A stretch of DNA of 45,090 nucleotides from Patescibacteria group bacterium (GTDB taxonomy: Bacteria; Patescibacteriota; Microgenomatia; UBA1406; GWC2-37-13): contig BPJD01000004.1 of the NCBI GenBank assembly GCA_026004435.1, forward strand, positions 69,940 through 115,029, written 5' to 3'. A model generated the notes under the pieces. It saw only the letters and a program-made list of their open reading frames with translations, did not search any database and was not told the origin of the DNA. Shown piece by piece: positions 9,032 to 18,600 of this stretch; position 1 is the stretch's first letter, and each line of letters begins with the position of its first letter. The position numbers and the translations under genes are program-made.

Positions 9032-10438
9032 GTGGATAACAAACTTGAATTAATTAAAAAAGTTTTGATTGTTGCAATAATAATCGTTTTAATTTTGGCA
9101 GTTGCGTTATACTTTATTTTAAGCAGAAGAAATATAAATCAAAGTACTAATTCGACAGGGACTGTTGGAGAAAGTATAGAAACAAACACACTGCAAAACC
9201 AAAACAAAAACCAAGCATCAAAAACTGAAACAGATCAATTATCAGATGTTCAAAAAAAAATATTGGAACTAAACTTTAAAGAACAGGTAAATAATGCAAC
9301 AAATACTGAAGAAAAAGAACAAATTGTTCAAACCAAACTGCAGACACTATACGCCCTGCCATTTAACGAATCTGCGGCTGAAGAGATAAAAAGCGCTTTT
9401 ATAAATTTTTCGTCCCAAACTGACTTAGGAATTACTACTGGCAGTTCTGAACAAAACCAACCCCAAATAAGTGGAACTATTACACCAACTGCAGTACCAC
9501 AACCAAATAATATAGTAGTTAACAATGCTTTAGGTGAGATAATTGCAACTGATCTTGAAGCTATAAAAACAGTTATTAACAACGATGGTAAAGCAAGACT
9601 TATGAGGCAGTTTAACTCGTTATACATTACTCAAGATCCAAGACAATTAATGCAGGAAAGAAATGCGATTTTTTTCAGCAGAAACAGAAAAATAAATGAA
9701 GGACCAATTACTGATCAGGTTGAAAAGGCACTAACTGCTTTTCAAAATATAGATATTGACAGAGAAGCATTATTAAAGGATCTCCAGAACTTAAACCAAA
9801 ACTCAGTAGAAGATGTCAACAGGCTTCAGACCTTAGTCCAAAACAGTGTTCAAGAACAAATCTCAAGCCTGCCTGAAAACCCAACTCTTGATACCTTATT
9901 ATCGTACATAAGCCAAAAAGTAGGAGTTCCCTTTGGAGTGTTGAAAGCAATATTAATAATAGAAGGTCCTAGTTATTTAAACCTGTCATCTTATGAAATC
10001 CAAGACTATATTAAACCGGACTATGTTATTCCGGGTTGCGGCCCTAATATCTGTTCAGCAACAGGACCAATGCAGATGACAATAGGGTATGATAATAAAG
10101 GAGATTATGCCTGCAGTCAGTGCTGCTGGAATGGAAAATGTCTTAACACAAAAGGAGGATGTCCAAATGCCTGGCTCACTTATGGCTCTGCTGTAAATAA
10201 ATACGAAACAGAAAAAAGAACCCCAAATGCCTGCAATTTGCTTGACAACCTTTATGCTGCAGCAGAGAAAATTAAAACAGACAGCGCAACCAAATCCAAA
10301 AACACAAACTGGACTAAAGACGAAGTTTTTCGGGCAGCAGTAAGATATTATGGCAACTGTACTGTCACCTATGCCAGATTAAGCAATAAAACCTACTGTG
10401 ATTTTGTGTATGATATTTATCAAAGTTTAGGAGATTAA
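9032..10438 (+). CDS. Membrane-anchored VirB1-like lytic transglycosylase
   Basis: 468 residues starting at GTG (9032); no in-frame ATG precedes the first helix. A membrane anchor spans residues 11-30, with a basic SRR stop-transfer on its outer flank. Then come ~250 polar Gln/Asn/Thr-rich residues with coiled-coil character, and a C-terminal SLT-like domain from ~285. The likely catalytic Glu is E311 in IIEGPSYL. The GPMQM motif (345-349) matches the Gly-x-Met-Gln signature, and AAVRYYGN (435-442) corresponds to the Ala-x-x-Tyr-Asn region. The domain carries ten cysteines (336, 341, 361, 364, 365, 370, 377, 401, 443, 456), consistent with disulfides outside the cytoplasm. Such enzymes open peptidoglycan for secretion machines, and the next gene, 2 nt downstream, is VirB6-like. 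Function is well supported; enzymatic activity is not proven. Confidence 0.8.
   Translation: MDNKLELIKKVLIVAIIIVLILAVALYFILSRRNINQSTNSTGTVGESIETNTLQNQNKNQASKTETDQLSDVQKKILELNFKEQVNNATNTEEKEQIVQTKLQTLYALPFNESAAEEIKSAFINFSSQTDLGITTGSSEQNQPQISGTITPTAVPQPNNIVVNNALGEIIATDLEAIKTVINNDGKARLMRQFNSLYITQDPRQLMQERNAIFFSRNRKINEGPITDQVEKALTAFQNIDIDREALLKDLQNLNQNSVEDVNRLQTLVQNSVQEQISSLPENPTLDTLLSYISQKVGVPFGVLKAILIIEGPSYLNLSSYEIQDYIKPDYVIPGCGPNICSATGPMQMTIGYDNKGDYACSQCCWNGKCLNTKGGCPNAWLTYGSAVNKYETEKRTPNACNLLDNLYAAAEKIKTDSATKSKNTNWTKDEVFRAAVRYYGNCTVTYARLSNKTYCDFVYDIYQSLGD
10429..10433 (+). promoter_or_regulatory. Shine-Dalgarno site of the VirB6-like gene
   Basis: AGGAG lies 6 nt before the ATG at 10440, inside the last codons of the transglycosylase gene. 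It is one of the few clear Shine-Dalgarno sites in the window. It shows that internal operon genes can use SD-led initiation even though many first genes look leaderless. Confidence 0.65.
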
Positions 10439-10439
10439 T

Positions 10440-12254
10440 ATGATGCTGTTTTATAAACAATTACTAAACTTAACAAAGATTTTTTATAAAATACTGTTGT
10501 TTTTGGCTGTACTAATTATAATAGTAACCCTGTTTTACAAAGCCACAAACAAAGAGCAGATACTAAACAATACTGCAGATAAGCAACGAGACTATAATCT
10601 TGAATTAGCCCAAAAAGCCGCTAAAAATTTTGCGGACAAATTCGGACCAAACACAGCACTTGCAATAGAACAGATTTACTGTAGTTTAACAGGATACTTC
10701 TGCGAATCAACAAACGATAAGCCTTTAACCTACTATTTAGCAAAACCAATAGAACTAACTTTTGCTAATCTACCTCCGTCAGGCACAGCCTGGACACTGG
10801 CAAAATTAAAAGAAGTCAACCTAATACCTGAAACATATGCTCAAACCAATCTGCAAGGCATTATAACCGGAACAGGACTAACAGCAATTCTGCCGATTTA
10901 CGATATCTGGGCCAAGTTCAGAAACCTAGCCTTTTTCGTACTTATTCTGGCAAGTATGTTTATAGGCTTTATTATTTTATTCGGCATTCCTATGGGAGCA
11001 CAAGCAGAGATTACTATTCAGACAATTCTGCCTCGTATTGTAATAACAATAATTCTAATTTATTTATCCTTTCCTATAGTTGGTTTTCTGATAGACGCAA
11101 TGTACCTTACCACAGGATTAAGCATAAGTATTTTTTATGAACCATCTGTAACTGATTATGACAATCCTAAAATCCAACAACACATAAAAAATGTTTTCCA
11201 AGATCAAAACTTAAAACCCCTAGCCAACGAATATCTGACTTCATGCTTTGAATCAACCAACCCAGAAGAGTGTATAAACGCAAAAGGATCTGTTATCCAA
11301 CAGTATCTGCCAGAGATTAGAAGAGACAAAATTTCAGAGGTGCTTAACGCAGGAGTCTGGGATGTTTTTAAAATAATAAACCAACCGGGCCCAGCTTATT
11401 TACTGATTGAGTCTTATATTAACCTACTACCATTAGAGCTTAGAAAATATGCTGAATTAATATTAACTGCAGCAGCAGGATTAGTTGTATATATTTTAAT
11501 TGCAGGATCAGCTAATATTGCGTTTAATCTAATAGACGCAATAACAAAACTTATCGTAGGAGGAGAGGGAATTGCCGCTATCTGGAAAGTTATATTTAAC
11601 TCTGTTATATTTATAGGATTACTGCCTCTGGCTATTTTTCTTATTGCAACTATGTCACTTTTGTTTTTATCTTTTGCTATAGCTGGGTTTATAATATATA
11701 ATTACTTTTTGCTTATTTTCTACACAATGTTTGCTCCGATTTTGATACTACCAAATGTTATGCCCGGCAATAATGCCTTTGTCTCTTGGATTAAAAAAAT
11801 AATTGCGGCACTGATTGTTTTTCCTGTTACAGTAGCAATATTAATGGTAGCAAATTATATTATGACTGATCTACCTGCCAGAGGAGGCTTTTTTTTCAGC
11901 CCATTAGGAATTCAAATAGAAACATTTACTCTACCAATACTAATAGGGTTTGCCCTAATTTTCTCAATTCCTAAGATAGCTACTAAATTAAGATCAATGC
12001 TTGGACTTGAGGATTCTGGAATTTCTGATTTCAATATCTTTGCGCCTCTTAAGAGCGTTCCAGCCTTATTTGGGTTTAAAGACATAGCTAAACGATACTT
12101 GCAGACTAACCCATTATTAGAAAAAATTGGTGAAAAAACTGGATTAATCAAACAGAACGAGGTATTGGATGCAATAAATGACTATATTAGACAGCAAAGA
12201 CTACAAACAGTAGCAGGAAAAACAAGCGAGATAGTTGGAGGAGAAAACAAATAA
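10440..12254 (+). CDS. VirB6/TrbL-like polytopic T4SS membrane protein
   Basis: 604 residues with an N-terminal helix (16-33), a periplasmic-type segment with Cys81 and Cys88, and then about seven helices (near 160-182, 198-220, 337-357, 381-403, 405-437, 450-473 and 497-512). The segment IWAKFRNLAFFVLIL followed by ILPRIVITIILIYLSFPIVG (a Pro-Arg-Ile-Val core) is characteristic of the TrbL/VirB6-like proteins of CPR genomes. These form part of the inner-membrane channel of type IV secretion systems. A hydrophilic C-terminal tail of ~90 residues should be cytoplasmic. An SD site at 10429-10433 and the 2-nt spacing show translation with the transglycosylase gene. No VirB4/VirD4 ATPase is present in this window, so the machine is incomplete here. 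Confidence 0.75.
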   Translation: MMLFYKQLLNLTKIFYKILLFLAVLIIIVTLFYKATNKEQILNNTADKQRDYNLELAQKAAKNFADKFGPNTALAIEQIYCSLTGYFCESTNDKPLTYYLAKPIELTFANLPPSGTAWTLAKLKEVNLIPETYAQTNLQGIITGTGLTAILPIYDIWAKFRNLAFFVLILASMFIGFIILFGIPMGAQAEITIQTILPRIVITIILIYLSFPIVGFLIDAMYLTTGLSISIFYEPSVTDYDNPKIQQHIKNVFQDQNLKPLANEYLTSCFESTNPEECINAKGSVIQQYLPEIRRDKISEVLNAGVWDVFKIINQPGPAYLLIESYINLLPLELRKYAELILTAAAGLVVYILIAGSANIAFNLIDAITKLIVGGEGIAAIWKVIFNSVIFIGLLPLAIFLIATMSLLFLSFAIAGFIIYNYFLLIFYTMFAPILILPNVMPGNNAFVSWIKKIIAALIVFPVTVAILMVANYIMTDLPARGGFFFSPLGIQIETFTLPILIGFALIFSIPKIATKLRSMLGLEDSGISDFNIFAPLKSVPALFGFKDIAKRYLQTNPLLEKIGEKTGLIKQNEVLDAINDYIRQQRLQTVAGKTSEIVGGENK

Positions 12255-12258
12255 GCAA

Positions 12259-13950
12259 TTAAAAGAGCAGAAACTTAAAGATTGTATCTTCAAATATTAC
12301 TCTAAAAATCATATCTAACAGAAAACCGGCAAAGATGATCACAAGCAAACCAGTCAGACATCTTACTGCAGTTTGCTTAGCTTTAGAAACCTGATCTGCA
12401 TTTCCAGAGGATGTTTGAACCAAAAACCCTGCATAAACCAAGCATAAGATTGAAAAGATACCAGCCAGTGACAACAAAATACCTGAAGATAAACCAAACA
12501 AACCTTCTAAAGAAGGACTAATACAACCTAAAGCAGAGTAAAATCCACCACTCTTTGAGCATTGATCAATATTGTTATAACACTTATTCGTTAAAGAGGT
12601 ATTATTAAGATTATTGCAATAATTAAAACTGGCAGTAAGCAAGGCTGGTTCTTTAGAATCAAGCCTGTCAGAACAACGGCAACCTAATTCAGTTCTTACA
12701 CTTGCTATATCTCTACCTTTAACATCGTCCTCTTTTAACATCCTTCTTACTAACTTGCCTGATTTATTTTTATACTCTACCACAGGAACTCCCTGCAGGC
12801 AGTACTGTTCTCTAGAGAACTTGCTTGACTCTCCGAATTTTCTATCAATTATTTCTCCAGTATATTCTCTAACATCTTCTAAATAATTAGCAATGTCATC
12901 TCCAATAAACGGAACCTTAGAGATTATGCCAAAACCAACCATCCGAGTATCTGACTCATGAAAAAACCTAACTTCTTCAGGACTGCAACAGACTTTGTCA
13001 ATATAACCACAGCTTTTATCAAAAGGATTATAGTAATCAACTGCAACAGATATATCTGATTTCTTTTCCTCAAAATCTTTTCCTGACTGTTCTACTGCGT
13101 CATCAACACTTAATTCTTGCGGCCCAATAGAATCACTAGAAGCAATAAAACCTGATTCATCGCAGACAAACTTAAAAGATTTAACCTTACCTTCCTGAGC
13201 TATATTCATAAGTTCTGCTAAATCAGCAGATGAGGATAGAGTATTTAAGATTATACTCTTACCAGAAAACCCACTATTTTTTGACTTATCTAAGTTAGTT
13301 TCATAGTCTTCGATCTCAGATTTCTTTAAAAAGTAAACTTTATTAACGTCTAATTCCTCAACACTTTCAACACCTTGAACTCTCTTTAACTTTCCAGACT
13401 CAAACTCATATAAATAAGCTAAAAAATCGGCTTCTTGTTTATTATCATCTTCTAAATCAAAAATCAATGGCTGGGACTTGTATAATGTAATTTCTTGACC
13501 CGGTCTATACTCGATGTAAACTCTATTTGATCCTGCTTGATTATCATCAGATCCAGACCTTAATTCTTGATCAAGGTTAGCAGGTTGTTCTGGATTTATA
13601 GAAATATAATGATAAGTATCACATACTATTTCAGTTCCAGTTACAATAATATAAAATTTAGTATCTCGTAGTATACAATTATTCACTATAATTAATCTTT
13701 CATGTTGATTATCTGGAATAGATGGAAAATATGTTAAAATTCTATTCGTGTAAGCATCTGTCAAATTAACATAATTAGAACTTTCTATGGAATTAAGATT
13801 ATTATACAAAAAACATTTTCTTGATATATCTGTTGAATCATCTGTCTGAGCAAAGACCCCATTGATTAAAAAAACATTAGATAAAAGAATAAAAAGGATT
13901 AGAGTGATGAGTCTAAAAACCAATAAATTTTTTTTTGTATTAAACTTCAT
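12259..13950 (-). CDS. Secreted cysteine-bearing protein with C-terminal pilin-like membrane hairpin (copy A)
   Basis: 563 residues. Residues 1-35 form a signal peptide (basic MKFNTKKN, a long hydrophobic core, then VFAQ). A ~450-residue extracytoplasmic region holds paired cysteines including CCSPEE and CRC. The last ~85 residues are a two-helix pilin module: an AGIFSILCLVYAGFLVQ helix, the loop SSGNADQVSKAKQTA, then CLTGLLVIIFAGFLL. That loop matches the small pilin at 4600-4926. Just before it, SALGCISPSLEG is shared with the next gene. The two proteins are paralogs, separated by only 18 nt. The architecture suggests a large pilus tip, adhesin or sheath subunit built on a T4SS pilin base. 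No enzymatic motif is visible. Its end lies 4 nt from the convergent VirB6-like gene. Confidence 0.65.
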   Translation of the reverse strand: MKFNTKKNLLVFRLITLILFILLSNVFLINGVFAQTDDSTDISRKCFLYNNLNSIESSNYVNLTDAYTNRILTYFPSIPDNQHERLIIVNNCILRDTKFYIIVTGTEIVCDTYHYISINPEQPANLDQELRSGSDDNQAGSNRVYIEYRPGQEITLYKSQPLIFDLEDDNKQEADFLAYLYEFESGKLKRVQGVESVEELDVNKVYFLKKSEIEDYETNLDKSKNSGFSGKSIILNTLSSSADLAELMNIAQEGKVKSFKFVCDESGFIASSDSIGPQELSVDDAVEQSGKDFEEKKSDISVAVDYYNPFDKSCGYIDKVCCSPEEVRFFHESDTRMVGFGIISKVPFIGDDIANYLEDVREYTGEIIDRKFGESSKFSREQYCLQGVPVVEYKNKSGKLVRRMLKEDDVKGRDIASVRTELGCRCSDRLDSKEPALLTASFNYCNNLNNTSLTNKCYNNIDQCSKSGGFYSALGCISPSLEGLFGLSSGILLSLAGIFSILCLVYAGFLVQTSSGNADQVSKAKQTAVRCLTGLLVIIFAGFLLDMIFRVIFEDTIFKFLLF

Positions 13951-13968
13951 CTTAAAAACAAAAATTTA

Positions 13969-15666
13969 TTAAACAAGATAATTAAAAACTGAACTGCCAA
14001 AGACAAGTCTAAAAATCAGATCAAGCACAAACATTGAAAATATTATAACAATTAATCCGGTCAGACATTTTCTGATTCTAGTTTTTGACTCTGCTACCTT
14101 ATTTTCATCTCCAGCAGAGATCTGAATCACAAAGGCAGAAAAAATAAGACAAAGCAATGCAAAAATGCCTGAGACTCCCATAAGAACAGTGGAGATTAAT
14201 GATAATACACCCTCTAAGCTTGGGTTAATACAACCCAATGCAGTGTAAATACCATTATTGCTATTGCAGGTCTTAACATTTTCTGCGCAAATGCTGGCTA
14301 AAGAAGAGTCTGTCCCTAAATTCTGACAATAAGTATAGGCATCTTTTAAGTAAACTGTATCTGTATCATCAAGAGATGTAAGGCAGGTACAGGCCTTATT
14401 GTCCAACAAATCTGTTAAATCTCCATTAAAATCACGAGGTCTTAAGTATCTGGCAACTCTATTGCCCTGATCATCAGACTCATAAATGACAGGAAAACCC
14501 TGCAGACAAAAATTTTCTCTACTGATTTGGCTGGATGGCAATGATTGATTATCAGTTGAAGTTTGCCTAATTAAATAATTGGCAGAGTTTTCAATCTGAT
14601 TGGCTATTGGTGGACCTATTAATGGAATTTTTCTAATAGTATTTGTAAAACTAAATTTTTCAACTAAGTATCCTTTAATCTCCTCAGGTGGACAACAAAC
14701 CTGACCTTCTTTTCCACAGTTGGAGTCTGCTTTGAACGATTGGCTAGTATAATAACCAATACTGTAATTCATATTTGCTTGCTCTCGGACAATTTCAGAA
14801 CGAGTTGCTTGAATTGGTCCTTCAACAAAAGACAACTTGCCTCGTGAATCGCATTTTAGCTTAATATAAGAAATTCTGTCTTTATCAGCTAAGTAATCTG
14901 AATCAGAATCAAAAAAATAATAAAATTTAAACTCATTTGATCTACTTCGATCATAATAGTAACTTTTTAATCCTGTCAAAGTTATAAAAAACAGATAATC
15001 TTTAGGATTATCTATTCGATCATTACCCAATATCAGATCTATAGATAATTCTTGATTTATGCCTTGTGCATTTAATAGATAACTTGTTGAGGGTACAATA
15101 ATTCTTTTAGGATTTGTATCCGTATTATTTAGGTTGTTAACAAATATCAACCTTTTAGCAGCTAAGACAATCTCCTGATCTGCAGGTAAGTTTAACTTAA
15201 CACTATTAGCAGACAAGTTAAAATTTTTAAACTTAGACTCATCTAAAATATACACAAAAGCTAAACAATCAAGACCATCATAAGAATTTAAACCTATAGC
15301 AACTTTTCTATATCTGCAATCTCCATAGGGAATATAGGCTTGATTATCTTCTGGGTTAATAAAATAAAACTTTTTAGTATTTTCTTCTTTATCATACTCA
15401 GATTTAATATTAGCGAAAACACAGACATCTTCAGTCGAATTTTGACTATTTAAGTTTGTTTCAGATGATACCTGGCTATCTGAGATTGTCTCTGAATTTT
15501 CAGTAGAAACATTCTTATCTCCAACCCCTTTATACACTGAATTCATTGTTGAGGTTTCAATAGCCAACACAGATTCTGTAAATAAAAAAATAGAAACAAC
15601 CAAGATTAAAATAAACAATTTATTTCTGCTGTCCCAAAAATGGTTTAAAAAACTCCATAAACCCAT
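13969..15666 (-). CDS. Secreted cysteine-bearing protein with C-terminal pilin-like membrane hairpin (copy B)
   Basis: About 565 residues from the ATG at 15666; a TTG at 15687 would add seven residues. The N-terminus RNKLFILILVVSIFLFTESVLA is a signal peptide. Shared with copy A, in the same order, are a CCPPEE/CCSPEE cysteine pair, the block REQYCLQG/RENFCLQG followed by PV(V/I), a Cys-x-Cys, a (Y/N)YC(Q/N)NL segment, ALGCI(S/N)PSLEG, and the final helix-loop-helix with Gly-Asp/Asn and Lys-rich loop before a Gly-Leu-Ile/Leu-Val-Ile-Ile-Phe helix. The start overlaps the end of the upstream 1213-residue gene by 47 nt, so the genes are translationally linked. The duplication with divergence suggests two distinct subunits of the same surface structure. 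Confidence 0.63.
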   Translation of the reverse strand: MGLWSFLNHFWDSRNKLFILILVVSIFLFTESVLAIETSTMNSVYKGVGDKNVSTENSETISDSQVSSETNLNSQNSTEDVCVFANIKSEYDKEENTKKFYFINPEDNQAYIPYGDCRYRKVAIGLNSYDGLDCLAFVYILDESKFKNFNLSANSVKLNLPADQEIVLAAKRLIFVNNLNNTDTNPKRIIVPSTSYLLNAQGINQELSIDLILGNDRIDNPKDYLFFITLTGLKSYYYDRSRSNEFKFYYFFDSDSDYLADKDRISYIKLKCDSRGKLSFVEGPIQATRSEIVREQANMNYSIGYYTSQSFKADSNCGKEGQVCCPPEEIKGYLVEKFSFTNTIRKIPLIGPPIANQIENSANYLIRQTSTDNQSLPSSQISRENFCLQGFPVIYESDDQGNRVARYLRPRDFNGDLTDLLDNKACTCLTSLDDTDTVYLKDAYTYCQNLGTDSSLASICAENVKTCNSNNGIYTALGCINPSLEGVLSLISTVLMGVSGIFALLCLIFSAFVIQISAGDENKVAESKTRIRKCLTGLIVIIFSMFVLDLIFRLVFGSSVFNYLV

Positions 15667-18600
15667 AAGCAACAGGATAAACAACAAGTCCTAACTGAGC
15701 TATTGTTACTCCCATATGAACATTTTTCTGCAGACGAGTCAGATCAAACATCTCCCGCAGACTATCTACAGAATAATCTCCATAATAATCAAGAAAACCC
15801 TTTATGCCTAAAGCCTCAATATATCTATTAAGCTCAGCAATATCAAGAGAATACATTCGCGCTGGAGCACCGATCTGGTCCATTATCTTTCCTGCCATAG
15901 CAACATTATTACCTAAAGAAAACATTCCCAAGAGAGGCTTGAGAAAAAAATCATTTAAAAGACCAAGAGGTCTTCTTAAATTGGAGTTCTGTAAAAAGAA
16001 AGTTATAAACATCCCAGCCAGATAAAAATTGATTTTTTTTGCAGTTGCAGAATCAATTGAGCTTTTAACATAGCCTTTTACTTTATCGTGAAAATCTAAA
16101 ACACTATCTATATTTCCATCTACAGCAAACTTTTTTATAACTCCTGCAAAACCTTTGATAGTCTCAACAAGTTTTGTATACTTATCATACTGGTCATTTA
16201 CCAGTCTTGTCAATGCATTCTCCCCAGCCTCGCCAAACTTTGAGACAACAGCTTCAGTATCCAGATCAGCTGAAAAAGGATTAATGCCTCCTTTTGTTTT
16301 TTCCCATTCATAGGCAAACTGCAGAAAAAACCCATTAGCATCTCCAATATCAAAGATATGTTTAAACTCGTTTTGCGGAATAATCCCAAATAAACCATTT
16401 TTGCCAAAGACAGCATTTTTAACATCTTCTTTTCTAGAATCATCCAAAATGGAAAAATCACTCTCAATAATACGAATATCATTCATTGACTGTGGAGTTG
16501 AATTCTTTATTCTTTCGCTGGCATTCATATAAACTAAATTCATATCTTTGGAAAACTCAATTACTGCATCTTTAACGCTTCCACCATAAATAGGCACTAA
16601 TTTAGTTTCCATCCAATTATAAAAGTTCTTTAAAATATTAAAATTAGACTCACCCCACAAAGCTATAAGATCTTCTCGTTTTTCCAGAATCTCTTGTTTT
16701 TTAGAACCACTTAAACTGCCAAGCTTAGAATCGTCGTAAAATATTTCAGGATCAGTTATTAGCTGAGGAACAAGCTGATGAAGAAGCAAAATAAAATCTC
16801 CAGGATTTCTATGCAGATACTCAAAAAAAATCCTTCCTTTACCAGCCCATCTGGCATACTCTTTGGCCATAAAAAAGCTTGTTGCTTGTTTAGCGCCATC
16901 TTTTTGTATTTTGAAAAACTCCTCTAAGGGAAATTTTTTGCCAACCTTGTTTTTTAAGTATTTTTCCAGTTTTTCGATCTTAAAACCTCCAATGCTGAAA
17001 ATTGATTCTACTGAACGCTTAACTCTTTCATCATCTTTTTCAGAAAACCACCACCATAAAGAAGCTGTGCCTAACTCCTTTACAGAGATGGCAAAGAATG
17101 CTTCCCATTGCTGTGGTCCCCACTTAGAGTCTGGAATAAAATTATTATTTTGAAAAAAAATAGAATGCTGTTGGGGGTTGTTTTTTATAATATCTTTGAC
17201 CATTTCTAGATGGTCCTGAACTACCCAGCCTCCTCTTGAAGCATAATCTGCAGGAATATCTATAATATTTAACAAATCCCTAAATGTAGCAAACCTTTCC
17301 CATCTGCGATCAGTTCTAAAAAAGAAGTTGATAAAGCCTTTAAGAGATTTATCATAAGCCCATTTTACCGGCTTAATTTTTCCAACAAAACGAAGAGGAC
17401 GAAATAATTTTTCAAAAAACCTGCCCAAACCGCTTTTTCTTAGCTTTGAGTATAAGATTCTTTTTTTATTCAACATCTCCTTGTAAGTATTAGGAGATAT
17501 ACCGGTAGGAAACAGCAATCCAAGTAACGGTGACTTTCTCTTTCTAAAATGCGTAGGAGTTACCATATAATCAAGCGGAGCAAAATCAGACAGCATAAAC
17601 TGAATATCAGGATTGTGCTCTAACCTAATCTGCGTTGTTAAAGTACGCACTCCTTTATCATCGTCCCTTGGTTTGGCTGTGGCTATAATTGATTCATCCT
17701 GCAGTGTCATAGTGCCATAGGCTAAACCATAAGCAACAGCCATCTCAATTTCCCAATCCTCATAACTCTCATTATTATTTTCAGCCAACTTTCTTACTAC
17801 ATCAGTCAGTTCCTGCTTAATTTTTTCTGTATCAGGCATTGAGTAAAGTAGTTTCTCAGCAGAAAACTTGCCAACAAACAAGTCAGCAGGGAGTTTAAAA
17901 TCAGACTCAAACAGTCTTCTGCGAAGATATAAAGGTATAATCTTTCTGGCTTTCTCCATTACAGGAAACAAATCATTATAAAACAACCGCAGATTTGAGG
18001 CAGGAATTGATTTTGTCAGACCAACAATCTGTCTTAAAGCCTCATCTGAGTTTGCCCAGATAGGCACATTATGAAAAGTACCTGCCAAGTTAAGCAGTTC
18101 CCTTGGGTAATCACCAGAAATATAATTAAAGAATTTTTTAATTTCTGCATCATTATCAAAGACCAACTCAGCTACACTGCCTAAATGATTAGTCAACCAC
18201 TCTGTTAATATGCCTATATACTGCTGTACAACTGCTCTTTCTGGTACTTTTTCAAAAACCTCTGAGGCATTTTTGTGGATAATCTCTATGGCTTTATAAA
18301 TGTGCTTTGTGCTTAATCTAAATAATTTTCTTCTATCTATAGAATATCCTTGAATCTGATTAGTTTGAGGATCCCTAATCTCAACAATTATAGAGTTAGG
18401 ACCTTCAAGCAAACTGCTAATACTAAAATCTTTTGCAGCTTCTCTTAATAGATTCTGGAAAAACTCATCAGCCAAAGCATGACTTGCTCCTATCATAGAA
18501 GCATATCTTGAGATAAGTTTTTCTACTTCAAAGTAAACTATTTCTTTATCAATCTCTTTTAAAATCTCAACCAACTCCTCTTTAGAAAAAACAATATCTT

